Assembly (NCBI GenBank): GCA_044433065.1
Contig: JAWXUA010000001.1
Location: 1-64,000 of the forward strand
Length of the DNA: 64,000 nt
Reading direction: 5' to 3'
From: Nitratidesulfovibrio sp044433065
GTDB taxonomy: Bacteria; Desulfobacterota; Desulfovibrionia; Desulfovibrionales; Desulfovibrionaceae
Positions 26,530-35,050 of the stretch are shown piece by piece. Every line of letters begins with the position of its first letter. Within the stretch, counting starts at the first letter, position 1. Position numbers and translations under genes: made by a program. The notes under the pieces were generated by a model, which made no database searches, was not told the DNA's origin, and saw nothing but the letters and a program-made list of their open reading frames with translations.

Positions 26530-26603
26530 TGGTAGCATGGTCTTACTTTTCCTTGGTGCAAAGGTTTTATCTAGCTTAAACATTTTATTTTCAGAGGTTT
26601 ACA

Positions 26604-26753
26604 ATGCACACACAGAATACGTACCTGCTCAAATTTCGTCGCATTGCCCTTATTCTTGCTTTGTGCCTTGTGACTTCTACTCTATGCACAGCTTGCTTTG
26701 TGACCGCGCGCAATGCTGATGAGGTAACTGTAGGTGGAGGTATTACCTTTTAG
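26604..26753 (+). CDS. Small exported peptide or lipoprotein, 49 residues
   Basis: ATG 26604 is preceded by AGAGG seven bases upstream. The translation has a basic start (LLKFRRIA), a hydrophobic core (LILALCLVTSTLCTAC) and a short mature part ending VTVGGGITF. This looks like a signal peptide, with a possible but non-ideal lipobox (CTAC) ahead of only about 18 mature residues. Small lipoproteins of this shape occur widely. It is bounded by tRNA-Pro and a strong terminator 60 bases further, which supports it being a real short transcript. Confidence 0.6.
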   Translation: MHTQNTYLLKFRRIALILALCLVTSTLCTACFVTARNADEVTVGGGITF

Positions 26754-26811
26754 GCACATTTATGCACAGCTTTGCATAAAACAGACTCAAGCTCATATCT
26801 ACATATGATAT

Positions 26812-26864
26812 AAAAAAGCCGCCATGGTTTGCTCAAAAAGCAATGACCATGGCGGCTTTTTTAT
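26812..26864 (+). terminator. Rho-independent terminator, bidirectional
   Basis: AAAAAAGCCGCCATGGT and ACCATGGCGGCTTTTTT pair almost perfectly around TTGCTCAAAAAGCAATG, whose TTGCT/AGCAA extends the stem. It has A- and T-runs on the two sides and probably also stops the converging rel transcript. Confidence 0.92.
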
Positions 26865-26903
26865 GTGTTGTTTACCAAAGTTTGGCGTCGCGCAACGTAT
26901 AGA

Positions 26904-29075
26904 CTACCTATTTGGTGCGGCACGAACAACTTCAAGGACGCACGATAATTTGCGTAATTTATCAATACTGCGATACAGCTGTGTAACATCGTGAACTTCC
27001 ACAAGTAAGTCCATTTCCGATCGACCGTCCACAAGAGAACGTCCATTACACGAGTCAATATTGATATTTTCATCGCTGAGCGTGGTACTGATTTGCGCAA
27101 AAGAACCGCGTTCGTTGCGACAGAAAACATGAATACGAGCTGGGAACGGTTTACCCTCTTGGCCATCCCAGAAAACAGGTAAAAGTCTCTCGGATTCCAG
27201 CTCCATAACATGGGGACAATCGGCTGTATGTACGATAAGCCCACGACCATGGCTGGTATAGCCCACGATGGCGTCACCCGGTACAGGGTTACAGCACTTG
27301 GCAAATTGTACAAGTAAATCGCTCACGCCAGAAACACTGACGCTTTCCGACTTGCGCTTCGCTGCTGCGGTTTCTTCTACGCTTGGTGCCGTTTCTTCTT
27401 CAGGCTCAAGAGTTTGTGGTACAACAGGTGCAGGAACCAAGAGGCTTTGCAGACGCTTGAGCACTTTTTTGGGTGTGAAGCGGGCATAACCAACTGAAGA
27501 AATCAAGTCATCTAAAGAGTTTGCAGAAAAATCACGCAAGATGCTATCAAAAGTTCCTTCGCGGATAGCCTTATTGATGTTAAGGCCCATGCGGCGCCCT
27601 TCTTTTTCCAACATTTCACGGCCCAAGGAAATGGAGCGTTCACGTTCTTCCGTGCGGACAAAGTGCTGGATGCGATTGCGAGCCTTGGCGGTCTTAACGA
27701 TTTTAAGCCAGTCGCGACTTGGATGGCGATGTGCATCGGTAATGATTTCAACCGTATCACCGTTTTTCAGGTGTGTGCCTAGAGGGACAAGCTTACCGTT
27801 GATTTTGGCACCAGCACAACGATCGCCAACCTGTGAGTGGATGAGATAGGCAAAGTCAATGGGCGTCGCACCTTCAGGCAACTCTTTAACGTCGCCATTA
27901 GGCGTGTGCACATAAACTTCGTCACTAAACAAATCGAGGCGCAACGATTGCATAAATTCTTTGGAGTCCGCTTCATCTTTTTGGCGGTCCAAAATTTCGT
28001 GCAGCCATGCAAATTGTTCGACATCTCTAGGGTTTATTCGTTTGCCTTCTTTGTAAAGCCAGTGCGAAGCAACGCCGTGCTCAGCCATACGGTGCATGTC
28101 GGCAGTACGGATTTGGATTTCAATACGCTCGCCTTCTGGGCCAATGACGGTCGTGTGTACACTTTGATAGCCGTTGGCTTTAGGCATGGAAACATAGTCT
28201 TTGAAACGACCATGCACTGGCTTCCACTGTGCGTGCACAAGGCCCAAAACGGCATAACAATCACGCGGTTCCTCTACAATGACGCGGAAGGCGATGATAT
28301 CGTGCATTTCATCAAGGGTGACACCTTGGCTCGTCATCTTCTTATAAATACTGGATTTATGCTTAATGCGGCCGCTGACTTCGCCCATAATATCATTGTC
28401 CGCTAGGATATCATCAATGCGTTTTGATACTTTTTCAATGAGTCGACGTTCAACAACCTGATTGTCTTCGAGCCAGTCGGAAATTTGGGCAAAAACATCA
28501 GGCTTCATATATTTGAAGCTCAGGTCTTCAAGCTCCAATTTCACACGGTGCAGACCAAGTCTATTGGCAAGCGGTGCATAAATATCTAACGTTTCTTGTG
28601 CAATACGCTGTTGTTTATGTCTTTTTTGGAAATCAAGCGTCCGCATATTGTGTACACGGTCCGCAAGTTTTACAATCAAAACACGAATGTCGTGAGACAT
28701 GGCCAAAATCATCTTACGTATGTTTTCGGCTTGTGCAGCTTCTTTGCTCTCAAAATTCATTTTGCCCATTTTGGTGACGCCATCCACGATGTCGGCAACT
28801 TCTTCACCAAAAAGTTCATCAAGTTCATCAACTGATGTATTGGTATCTTCAACGGTATCATGAAGTAAAGCCGCTGCAACGGTGGCCTCGTCAAAATTCA
28901 TTTCTGCCAATAAATCAGCTACAGCCAAAGGGTGAGAAAAATATGGCTCACCCGACAGACGCATCTGACCTGCATGGTGGGTTGCACCAAAAACATAGGC
29001 TTTTTGAATGAGCTCAAGGTCAGCATCTTTATGTGATGACGCGACTTTGTCGAGAATGTCTTGAATTCGAATCAT
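26904..29075 (-). CDS. rel: Bifunctional (p)ppGpp synthetase/hydrolase, RelA/SpoT family
   Basis: The 723-residue alarmone enzyme has an N-terminal HD hydrolase domain with intact HD (residues 72-73, AALLHDTVEDTN) and H34/H48 region (ATHHAGQMRL, YFSHPL). The synthetase domain has RFKDYVSMPKANGYQSVHTTV and EIQIRT; the RxKD form is that of bifunctional enzymes. A TGS domain (VYVHTPNGDVKELPEGATPIDFAYLIHS), a helical/zinc-finger-like CCNPVPGDAIVGY segment and a C-terminal ACT domain complete it. Only one such gene is seen, consistent with a single Rel. It begins three bases after the stop of a peptide-binding lipoprotein gene, so the two are co-transcribed. Confidence 0.96.
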   Translation of the reverse strand: MIRIQDILDKVASSHKDADLELIQKAYVFGATHHAGQMRLSGEPYFSHPLAVADLLAEMNFDEATVAAALLHDTVEDTNTSVDELDELFGEEVADIVDGVTKMGKMNFESKEAAQAENIRKMILAMSHDIRVLIVKLADRVHNMRTLDFQKRHKQQRIAQETLDIYAPLANRLGLHRVKLELEDLSFKYMKPDVFAQISDWLEDNQVVERRLIEKVSKRIDDILADNDIMGEVSGRIKHKSSIYKKMTSQGVTLDEMHDIIAFRVIVEEPRDCYAVLGLVHAQWKPVHGRFKDYVSMPKANGYQSVHTTVIGPEGERIEIQIRTADMHRMAEHGVASHWLYKEGKRINPRDVEQFAWLHEILDRQKDEADSKEFMQSLRLDLFSDEVYVHTPNGDVKELPEGATPIDFAYLIHSQVGDRCAGAKINGKLVPLGTHLKNGDTVEIITDAHRHPSRDWLKIVKTAKARNRIQHFVRTEERERSISLGREMLEKEGRRMGLNINKAIREGTFDSILRDFSANSLDDLISSVGYARFTPKKVLKRLQSLLVPAPVVPQTLEPEEETAPSVEETAAAKRKSESVSVSGVSDLLVQFAKCCNPVPGDAIVGYTSHGRGLIVHTADCPHVMELESERLLPVFWDGQEGKPFPARIHVFCRNERGSFAQISTTLSDENINIDSCNGRSLVDGRSEMDLLVEVHDVTQLYRSIDKLRKLSCVLEVVRAAPNR

Positions 29076-29078
29076 AAA

Positions 29079-30920
29079 TCACCGTTGCAATGTGGGGTTT
29101 TGGTCGCGTCGCGAAACCCACCAATCGATAAAGTTATATGTGATACCAGCAGGTGCTGGCTCTATACCGCGGAAGCGAGCTTGCACAATAGGCAAGGCAT
29201 ATGGCGCATAGAGGAAGCAATATGGCTGGTCTTCATGCAATAAAACTTGAAAGCGGTCGTAAAGCTTTTTGCGCTCTTCAAGCGAGAGTGCGCGTCGTCC
29301 TTTTTCTAATACTTCATCTACTTCAGAATTGCTATAGCCAATAAAGTTAAGTCCCCCTTCAAATGCCTTGGAGGAATGCCAAACTTCAAAGGAATCAGGG
29401 TCTTGCCCAATGGACCATGCTAAAAGAACAGCGTCAAATCGTCCTTTATTGACAAATTCTTTAATAAAGGCGGCCCACTCCACAGTGCGAATTTGCACTT
29501 TTATGCCAATTTGCTTGAGTTGACTCTGAATAATTGTCGCGGCTTTGATGCGCTGGTCATTGCCTTGATTGGTTAAAATGGTGAAGGCAAAGGGCACGCC
29601 ATCTTTATCGAGTAAGCCGTCGCCGTCAGTATCACGCCAACCAGCCTCCGCCATGAGCGCACGTGCCATGTCTGGGCTATACTCATAGGGAGTAATTTCC
29701 GTATTGTAGACCCAAGTTTTAGGCTTGTAGGGACCAATGACAGGCTCGCCCATACCAAGTAAAACTCCCTTGACTATGCCTTCTCGGTCAATGGCGTGGG
29801 TTAAAGCTCGGCGAACCTTTGCATCGGTAAAGAATGGGTGACGTAAATTATAGCCAAGGAACGTATAGCCAAAGGATAAATACTTGTATTTATTCCACTC
29901 TTCTTGCCATTTTTGGGTATTGGTTTGGCGTAAATATTGTTGTGGCGAAAGCCCCATCATGTCCAATTTTCCTGCTTTTAATTCCAAGAACATGGTGGCA
30001 TTATCGGGAATGATGCGATAAATAACGTCGCTGAGCAGTGCTTCGCCTTCAAAATAATTTTCTACAGCTTTTAAGATAATATGGCTACCAACTTGCCATG
30101 TATCCAAAGAATATGGGCCAACTGCAACTGGTTTTCGTGCAAAAGGATGTGTTGCAAGCGCTTGCCCTTCCACACCTTCTAAAATATGGCGCGGCATAAT
30201 AGCCTGCATCCAGCTGACGAGAGCGCGGGCAAAAGGCTTATCATATTCGACTTCAAAGCTGTAGCGACCTGTTTTGGTAAAGCGTGTTACCGCTAAAAAA
30301 TCTTCTGCGTAGGCTGTGGGTGTTGTTGGGTTGATGATAATATTATAGGTAAATTCAACGTCATCGGCCGTCAATTCTACGCCATCTTCCCACATAATGC
30401 CTTTACGTAGGACAAAGCGTAATAGCCTGCCATCATTGAGAACTTCATAGGACTCAGCTGCCCATGGTTCAATTTTCAGGTTTTTGTCATAACGTAAAGG
30501 CGCCACAAAAAGCATGCTTGCAATTTCATGGGAAGCGGAGTCTGTGGCTAAAAATGGGATGAGCGTAGATGGTTCGCCGATGCTACCCATAACTATGTGC
30601 CCACCCTTTTCAGGCGTTGCTCCGTTTTCTGTTTCGATAGCAGAGCTGTGAGTGCTTTGTGCCGCACTTTCGCTATCTGCCATGCTATTCTCTGCTGAAA
30701 TGTCTATATTTCCGTGATTTTTTACATTTATTTGAGTTTTTTCATGCTTTTCTTCATTTTCATGCTGAGAAAGAAGCAATTCACTACGATGCTCGCTTGC
30801 CTTTTCTGCTGTGTTTGCGCTATTATCACAAGCAACCAAGATAGGAAGCGTGAGAAAGCTTATGCATACAAAAAGCTGTAGATATAAGCGTGGCATGTTT
30901 TTTAAAAAAATAGATGTCAT
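29079..30920 (-). CDS. Family 5 (peptide/oligopeptide) ABC substrate-binding lipoprotein
   Basis: The start is ATG 30920, with GAGAGGAG upstream; the in-frame codon at 30968 has no such site. The 613-residue protein has a lipoprotein signal (LYLQLFVCISFLTLPILVAC, lipobox LVAC). A Ser/Glu-rich linker of about 80 residues follows, then a complete SBP_bac_5 domain: GGHIVMGSIGEPSTLIPFLATDSAS, LRFVLRKGIMWEDGVELTADDVEFTYN, VRRALTHAIDREGIVKGVLLGMGEPVIGP, and GGLNFIGYSNSEVDEVLEKGR. It is expected to be anchored in the inner-membrane outer leaflet and to capture peptides. No permease or ATPase genes accompany it. It precedes rel in the same operon. Confidence 0.92.
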   Translation of the reverse strand: MTSIFLKNMPRLYLQLFVCISFLTLPILVACDNSANTAEKASEHRSELLLSQHENEEKHEKTQINVKNHGNIDISAENSMADSESAAQSTHSSAIETENGATPEKGGHIVMGSIGEPSTLIPFLATDSASHEIASMLFVAPLRYDKNLKIEPWAAESYEVLNDGRLLRFVLRKGIMWEDGVELTADDVEFTYNIIINPTTPTAYAEDFLAVTRFTKTGRYSFEVEYDKPFARALVSWMQAIMPRHILEGVEGQALATHPFARKPVAVGPYSLDTWQVGSHIILKAVENYFEGEALLSDVIYRIIPDNATMFLELKAGKLDMMGLSPQQYLRQTNTQKWQEEWNKYKYLSFGYTFLGYNLRHPFFTDAKVRRALTHAIDREGIVKGVLLGMGEPVIGPYKPKTWVYNTEITPYEYSPDMARALMAEAGWRDTDGDGLLDKDGVPFAFTILTNQGNDQRIKAATIIQSQLKQIGIKVQIRTVEWAAFIKEFVNKGRFDAVLLAWSIGQDPDSFEVWHSSKAFEGGLNFIGYSNSEVDEVLEKGRRALSLEERKKLYDRFQVLLHEDQPYCFLYAPYALPIVQARFRGIEPAPAGITYNFIDWWVSRRDQNPTLQR

Positions 30921-31145
30921 TTGAGCCTCTCCTCTCTTGCCAAAATCATCGATTTCAGTATTGTACATAACGTCATTGTTTGCAATGGCTTTTACAAGCT
31001 ACAAAGACTGGGATGCCCCACGGAAAAGCTTTGGGCCCCGTGTACATGGTTTACTTTGCTTAGTGACGGGCAAATAGGCAATGTTTTTTTGCTATAATTT
31101 GTCATTACTAGCCGCATTTGTTTTTTATGAAGGAGCACAACACTG

Positions 31146-34100
31146 ATGGAGAATAATCAGGACCGCCTTGTCCGTTCGCTGTTACAAGATTTTACACAGC
31201 ATGCCGTTCCCGAGTATATTCTTGAGGGCGGTAAGGACATTTTTACGCAAGGTGGTGTGCAAAAAATTAGTGTGAACAAAGGTGCTACATCATGGGAGAT
31301 TGATGGTAGCATTCAAAGCGACGACTTCCAAATTTATAAGCCTAAAATTACGTTAAATTTGTCGGATAAGCGCACTGAATATATGTGTAATTGCTCGGAC
31401 TCATTCTCTGGGATTTGCCGACATGTGGCAGCAACTGGCCTTAAAATGCTGTCAACATTAGATATTCCTGAAGATAGTGATGTGCCGGCCCCTAAGCCAC
31501 GTAGCGAATGGCGCCAAAGCTTTCGCTCCTTCTTTGCCACCGAGCTTGAGCCAGAACCGGGCAAACATTATTTAATTTTCCGTTTTTATCCAGAACCGGG
31601 GCGTCTCATTGTCTCCTTCTTCCGTGCGCGGCAAAATAAAACGGCTTTATCTTCTGTACACAACGAAGTCACCCTCTTGCAAATCATTAATAATCCTGAC
31701 TGGTCTGAATTGTCACCACAGCTTGTAAAAGTTGCGCTGCAAATTGGCCGATATGTGGATTATTACGGTCATAGAGTCGAAGTTCCTGATGGCCTCATCT
31801 CATGGTTTTTCTGGGCCATTCGCCGAGAATATTATTTATTCTGGATGGATACAGAAACACCTTGTCGCGTGGAAAGCACGTCTATGGGCCTTAAGTTACG
31901 TCCAGACTTTGCAGGTGAGGGGCTCTCTTTTGACGTCATGCTTCAACGCGATGGGCACCCTCCCTTCTCTATCTTGCAAGAAGATAGTGATGCTACGTTC
32001 CATGGTCAAATGCCTATGTGGGTTTGCTGGAACCGCGGTTTTTATCCTGTGCAAACGGGTTTACCTCCACAAATTGTACAAGAACTTATCCGCCAGCCAC
32101 CGCTTATTCCACAAGAAGAGACTCCTGAATTCCTTGATCGCGTTTGGACACATATCCCTGCATCTGCGCTCTATGGCCAAGAAGAATTCTTGACGCTCAT
32201 GGAGCCGATTTTCCAGCCAGCTAGCTATAATCCAAAGCTTTTCTTGGATGAAGAAGGGAGCCTCCTTACCCTTGAGGTGCAAAATATTTACGAAACTTTG
32301 CAGGGTGATTTTTATCTTGCTGGGCCAAACCCTGATTTTCAGACTGGGAGCTATGCTTTTGAAGGCAATACCTTCCTTATTCGACGCAATCAGTCTGAAG
32401 AAGGCGCGCTCATTTCTCTGCTCAATGAGATGCACTTTCAGCCAAGGACAAGCCGTCTTTGGTTTTTAGAGCCAGAAGAAGCCATCACGTTCTTGCTTGA
32501 TGCGTATCCTCGACTTGTGGAGCGGTACCGTGTTTATGGCGAAAAAGCCTTGTCGCGGTATAAAGTTCGCTTATCTCAGCCAGTTATCACAGCTAATGTT
32601 GAGAGCAATGAGGAAGAAAAGTGGTTCAACCTTGATATTGAAGTTGAATACGATGGCCAACGCGTGCCCATTGAAAAAATTTGGCGCGCATGGACCCAAG
32701 GTAAGCGATATGTTCAGCTTAAGGATGGTTCGTACACAAGCTTACCTGAGTCTTGGCTTGAACGTATTGCTCATAAATTACAGGCACTTGGACTTGACCC
32801 AAGTAAGCCACCGCAAAAGCAGTTCCAGCAATTTGAGGCACCAGTCCTCGATAGCTTGCTCGATGATTTGCCAGATGCAACCACTGATGGCTTCTGGAAT
32901 ACTTTGCGCGACAAAATCCATACCTTCAATGAAATTAGGCAGATAGATACACCTGCTGGCCTGCAAGCGACTTTGCGTGAGTACCAAAAGCAAGGCTTGT
33001 CCTATCTTAATTTCTTACGCGAATATGGCTTTGGCGGTATTCTTGCGGACGAAATGGGTCTTGGCAAAACTGTACAAACCCTTTCTTTCATTCAACATAT
33101 GGTTGAAATTGGTCTCAACGGGCCAAATCTCATCGTTGTTCCAACATCTGTTTTGCCGAACTGGGACCGTGAAGCAAGCAAATTTGTACCGAACTTGAAG
33201 CGTCTCATTATATATGGTACGCGCCGTGAAAACATGTTTAAGCAAATAGATTCGGCTAATCTTGTTATCACGACATATGCCCTCTTGCGCCGCGACTTGG
33301 AAGTTCTGCAAGAGCATCCATTTAACTCCATTATTCTCGACGAAGCACAGAATATTAAAAACCCCAATACCATTACGGCAAGGGCTGTGCGTCGTATCAA
33401 TGCGGATATGCGTCTTTGTCTGTCTGGTACTCCAATTGAGAATAATCTCTTTGAGTTGTGGTCGCTGTTCGAATTCCTCATGCCAGGCTTCCTTGGTTCG
33501 CAGCACGCCTTCCAGCGCGGCATTATTAAGCCCATTAAAGATGGCGATACTGAGACTTTGGACTATTTGCGTACGCGTGTACGGCCATTTATTCTGCGCC
33601 GTACCAAGTCTGAAGTTGCTAAGGATTTGCCACCAAAAGTGGAAAATACCTATTTTTGCGCCTTGGCCGAAGAGCAAGCCGAACTGTATACAGCCTTGGC
33701 CCGCAAGCTCAAGGATCAGGTGCTTGCCGACGTGGACGAAAAAGGCATTGCCAAAAGTCAAATGTCTATTCTCGACGCGCTGCTCAAGCTGCGCCAGATT
33801 TGTTGCCACCCACGCTTGCTCAAGCTCGATATGCCAGGCTTCACCACCAATTTGCCATCTGGTAAATTTGATGCCTTTAAGGATATGATTACGGACATCG
33901 TGGAAGAAGGTCACAAAGTTCTGGTGTTCTCGCAATTTGTGCAAATGCTGCATATCATCCGTTCGTGGCTACAAATTGCGGAAATTCCTTTCTGTTACCT
34001 TGACGGTACCAGTAAAGACCGCTTTGAACAGGTAGACAAGTTCAACAACAGTCCCGATATTCCAATCTTCCTTATTTCGCTCAAAGCTGGTGGTACTGGT

Positions 34101-34364
34101 CTTAACCTTACGTCCGCAGACTACGTCATCCACTATGATCCATGGTGGAACCCTGCTGTGGAAAGCCAAGCAACTGACCGTACCCACAGAATTGGTCAAA
34201 CAAGACAGGTATTTAGCTATAAGCTTATCTGTCAGAACACCGTTGAAGAAAAAATCCTCAAATTGCAGGATATGAAGCGCGGTGTTGCTGAGGCTATTAT
34301 TCCGGGTCAAGAAGCTTGGAAGTCTTTGACTCGCGATGATCTTGAAATGTTGTTTGATATTTAG
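31146..34364 (+). CDS. SWIM zinc-finger SNF2-family helicase
   Basis: The 1072-residue DNA translocase has an N-terminal SWIM zinc finger with C81, C83, C91 and H93 (CNCSDSFSGICRH). A long bacterial SNF2-associated region follows, then the two RecA-like lobes. Motif I is DEMGLGKTVQTLSF, Ia IVVPTSVLPNW, II LDEAQNIKN (DEAQ), III LCLSGTPIENN, V ISLKAGGTGLNLTSADYVIHYDPWWNP and VI QATDRTHRIGQTRQV. Bacterial SWIM-SNF2 proteins are thought to remodel DNA-protein complexes. No partner gene is adjacent; it is transcribed divergently from the rel operon and has its own terminator. Confidence 0.95.
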   Translation: MENNQDRLVRSLLQDFTQHAVPEYILEGGKDIFTQGGVQKISVNKGATSWEIDGSIQSDDFQIYKPKITLNLSDKRTEYMCNCSDSFSGICRHVAATGLKMLSTLDIPEDSDVPAPKPRSEWRQSFRSFFATELEPEPGKHYLIFRFYPEPGRLIVSFFRARQNKTALSSVHNEVTLLQIINNPDWSELSPQLVKVALQIGRYVDYYGHRVEVPDGLISWFFWAIRREYYLFWMDTETPCRVESTSMGLKLRPDFAGEGLSFDVMLQRDGHPPFSILQEDSDATFHGQMPMWVCWNRGFYPVQTGLPPQIVQELIRQPPLIPQEETPEFLDRVWTHIPASALYGQEEFLTLMEPIFQPASYNPKLFLDEEGSLLTLEVQNIYETLQGDFYLAGPNPDFQTGSYAFEGNTFLIRRNQSEEGALISLLNEMHFQPRTSRLWFLEPEEAITFLLDAYPRLVERYRVYGEKALSRYKVRLSQPVITANVESNEEEKWFNLDIEVEYDGQRVPIEKIWRAWTQGKRYVQLKDGSYTSLPESWLERIAHKLQALGLDPSKPPQKQFQQFEAPVLDSLLDDLPDATTDGFWNTLRDKIHTFNEIRQIDTPAGLQATLREYQKQGLSYLNFLREYGFGGILADEMGLGKTVQTLSFIQHMVEIGLNGPNLIVVPTSVLPNWDREASKFVPNLKRLIIYGTRRENMFKQIDSANLVITTYALLRRDLEVLQEHPFNSIILDEAQNIKNPNTITARAVRRINADMRLCLSGTPIENNLFELWSLFEFLMPGFLGSQHAFQRGIIKPIKDGDTETLDYLRTRVRPFILRRTKSEVAKDLPPKVENTYFCALAEEQAELYTALARKLKDQVLADVDEKGIAKSQMSILDALLKLRQICCHPRLLKLDMPGFTTNLPSGKFDAFKDMITDIVEEGHKVLVFSQFVQMLHIIRSWLQIAEIPFCYLDGTSKDRFEQVDKFNNSPDIPIFLISLKAGGTGLNLTSADYVIHYDPWWNPAVESQATDRTHRIGQTRQVFSYKLICQNTVEEKILKLQDMKRGVAEAIIPGQEAWKSLTRDDLEMLFDI

Positions 34365-34430
34365 GGCTTCCAAAGAGATTACGTAGTTTTCCTACGATAG
34401 TTCTTTAGCTAGCCTACTCTCTCTACTAAC

Positions 34431-34467
34431 ACAGGCTTACGCTTTATTGGCGTGAGCCTGTTTTTTT
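34431..34467 (+). terminator. Rho-independent terminator after the SNF2 helicase
   Basis: ACAGGCTTACGC and GCGTGAGCCTGT pair around TTTATTG and are followed by seven T residues. This marks the left boundary of the A+T-rich polysaccharide locus. Confidence 0.88.
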
Positions 34468-34503
34468 ATGTGGAAATGAGGACAACAAAAGATGGAACTA
34501 TAC

Positions 34504-34530
34504 TTGGCATATACATCTATATCGGATAAT
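34504..34530 (+). promoter_or_regulatory. Possible sigma-70 promoter of the STAS gene
   Basis: TTGGCA (34504-34509) and GATAAT (34525-34530) are 15 bases apart, or 16 bases for ATAATT, 35 bases before the STAS ATG. Both hexamers are near consensus but the spacing is short. Confidence 0.35.
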
Positions 34531-34564
34531 TATGTAGTAATGTTACGATATAAGCGAGGTATAT

Positions 34565-35023
34565 ATGAGTCAAGATATGAGTATTACAAAGAAAATTGTG
34601 GATGATTGCGTAATCATATCGTTACAAGGTCGCATAGAAGAAAAAAATATACCGTCAATAAAAGAGCATTTACAAATAACGTGGAAAGAAGACACTTGTG
34701 GCGATGAAGAATGTGAGAGAAAGGACTTGGATAATCCACAGACTAAACATTCTTACTCAACTATTATTGATCTTTCAGAAGTGACCTATCTTGATAGTGT
34801 CATGTTGAGCGTTCTTGTTGAAGCACTCTATCAACATGAAGAGCATGGCGGTCATTTATGTATAGGCGGTGTAAACAACGAAGTGCGGATGATACTAGAA
34901 CTTTTGCAGCTTCATAAAGTAATTTTAGTATTTCCAGATCAAAGAACAGCTTTAGCACATAGTAAAAAAGAGATTATTGCTCTTTCTCACATCGAAACTG
35001 CAAGACAAAAAAACAACGTATAA
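34565..35023 (+). CDS. STAS-domain protein (anti-sigma-factor-antagonist-like)
   Basis: The 152-residue single STAS domain has a beta strand DDCVIISLQGRIEEKN, then an insertion of about 20 charged residues (KEDTCGDEECERKD). The signature strand-helix follows (STIIDLSEVTYLDSVMLSVLVEAL), then GGHLCIGGVNNEVRMILELLQLHKVILVF. The LDS motif holds the serine position that is phosphorylated in SpoIIAA-type proteins, though the usual following Ser-Gly is Val-Met. GCGAGG precedes the ATG. It is the first gene of the polysaccharide locus and is followed 27 bases later by the flippase gene. Another STAS-like domain occurs fused to WecG at 53.1 kb, suggesting a shared control step. Confidence 0.85.
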   Translation: MSQDMSITKKIVDDCVIISLQGRIEEKNIPSIKEHLQITWKEDTCGDEECERKDLDNPQTKHSYSTIIDLSEVTYLDSVMLSVLVEALYQHEEHGGHLCIGGVNNEVRMILELLQLHKVILVFPDQRTALAHSKKEIIALSHIETARQKNNV

Positions 35024-35050
35024 TGTAAAATACAGTATAATGATATTACT

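Noticed and set aside
33015..33953. 312-codon antisense reading inside the SNF2 helicase
   Set aside because: It is a shadow of the helicase core, whose plus-strand motifs are all intact. There is no ribosome-binding site.
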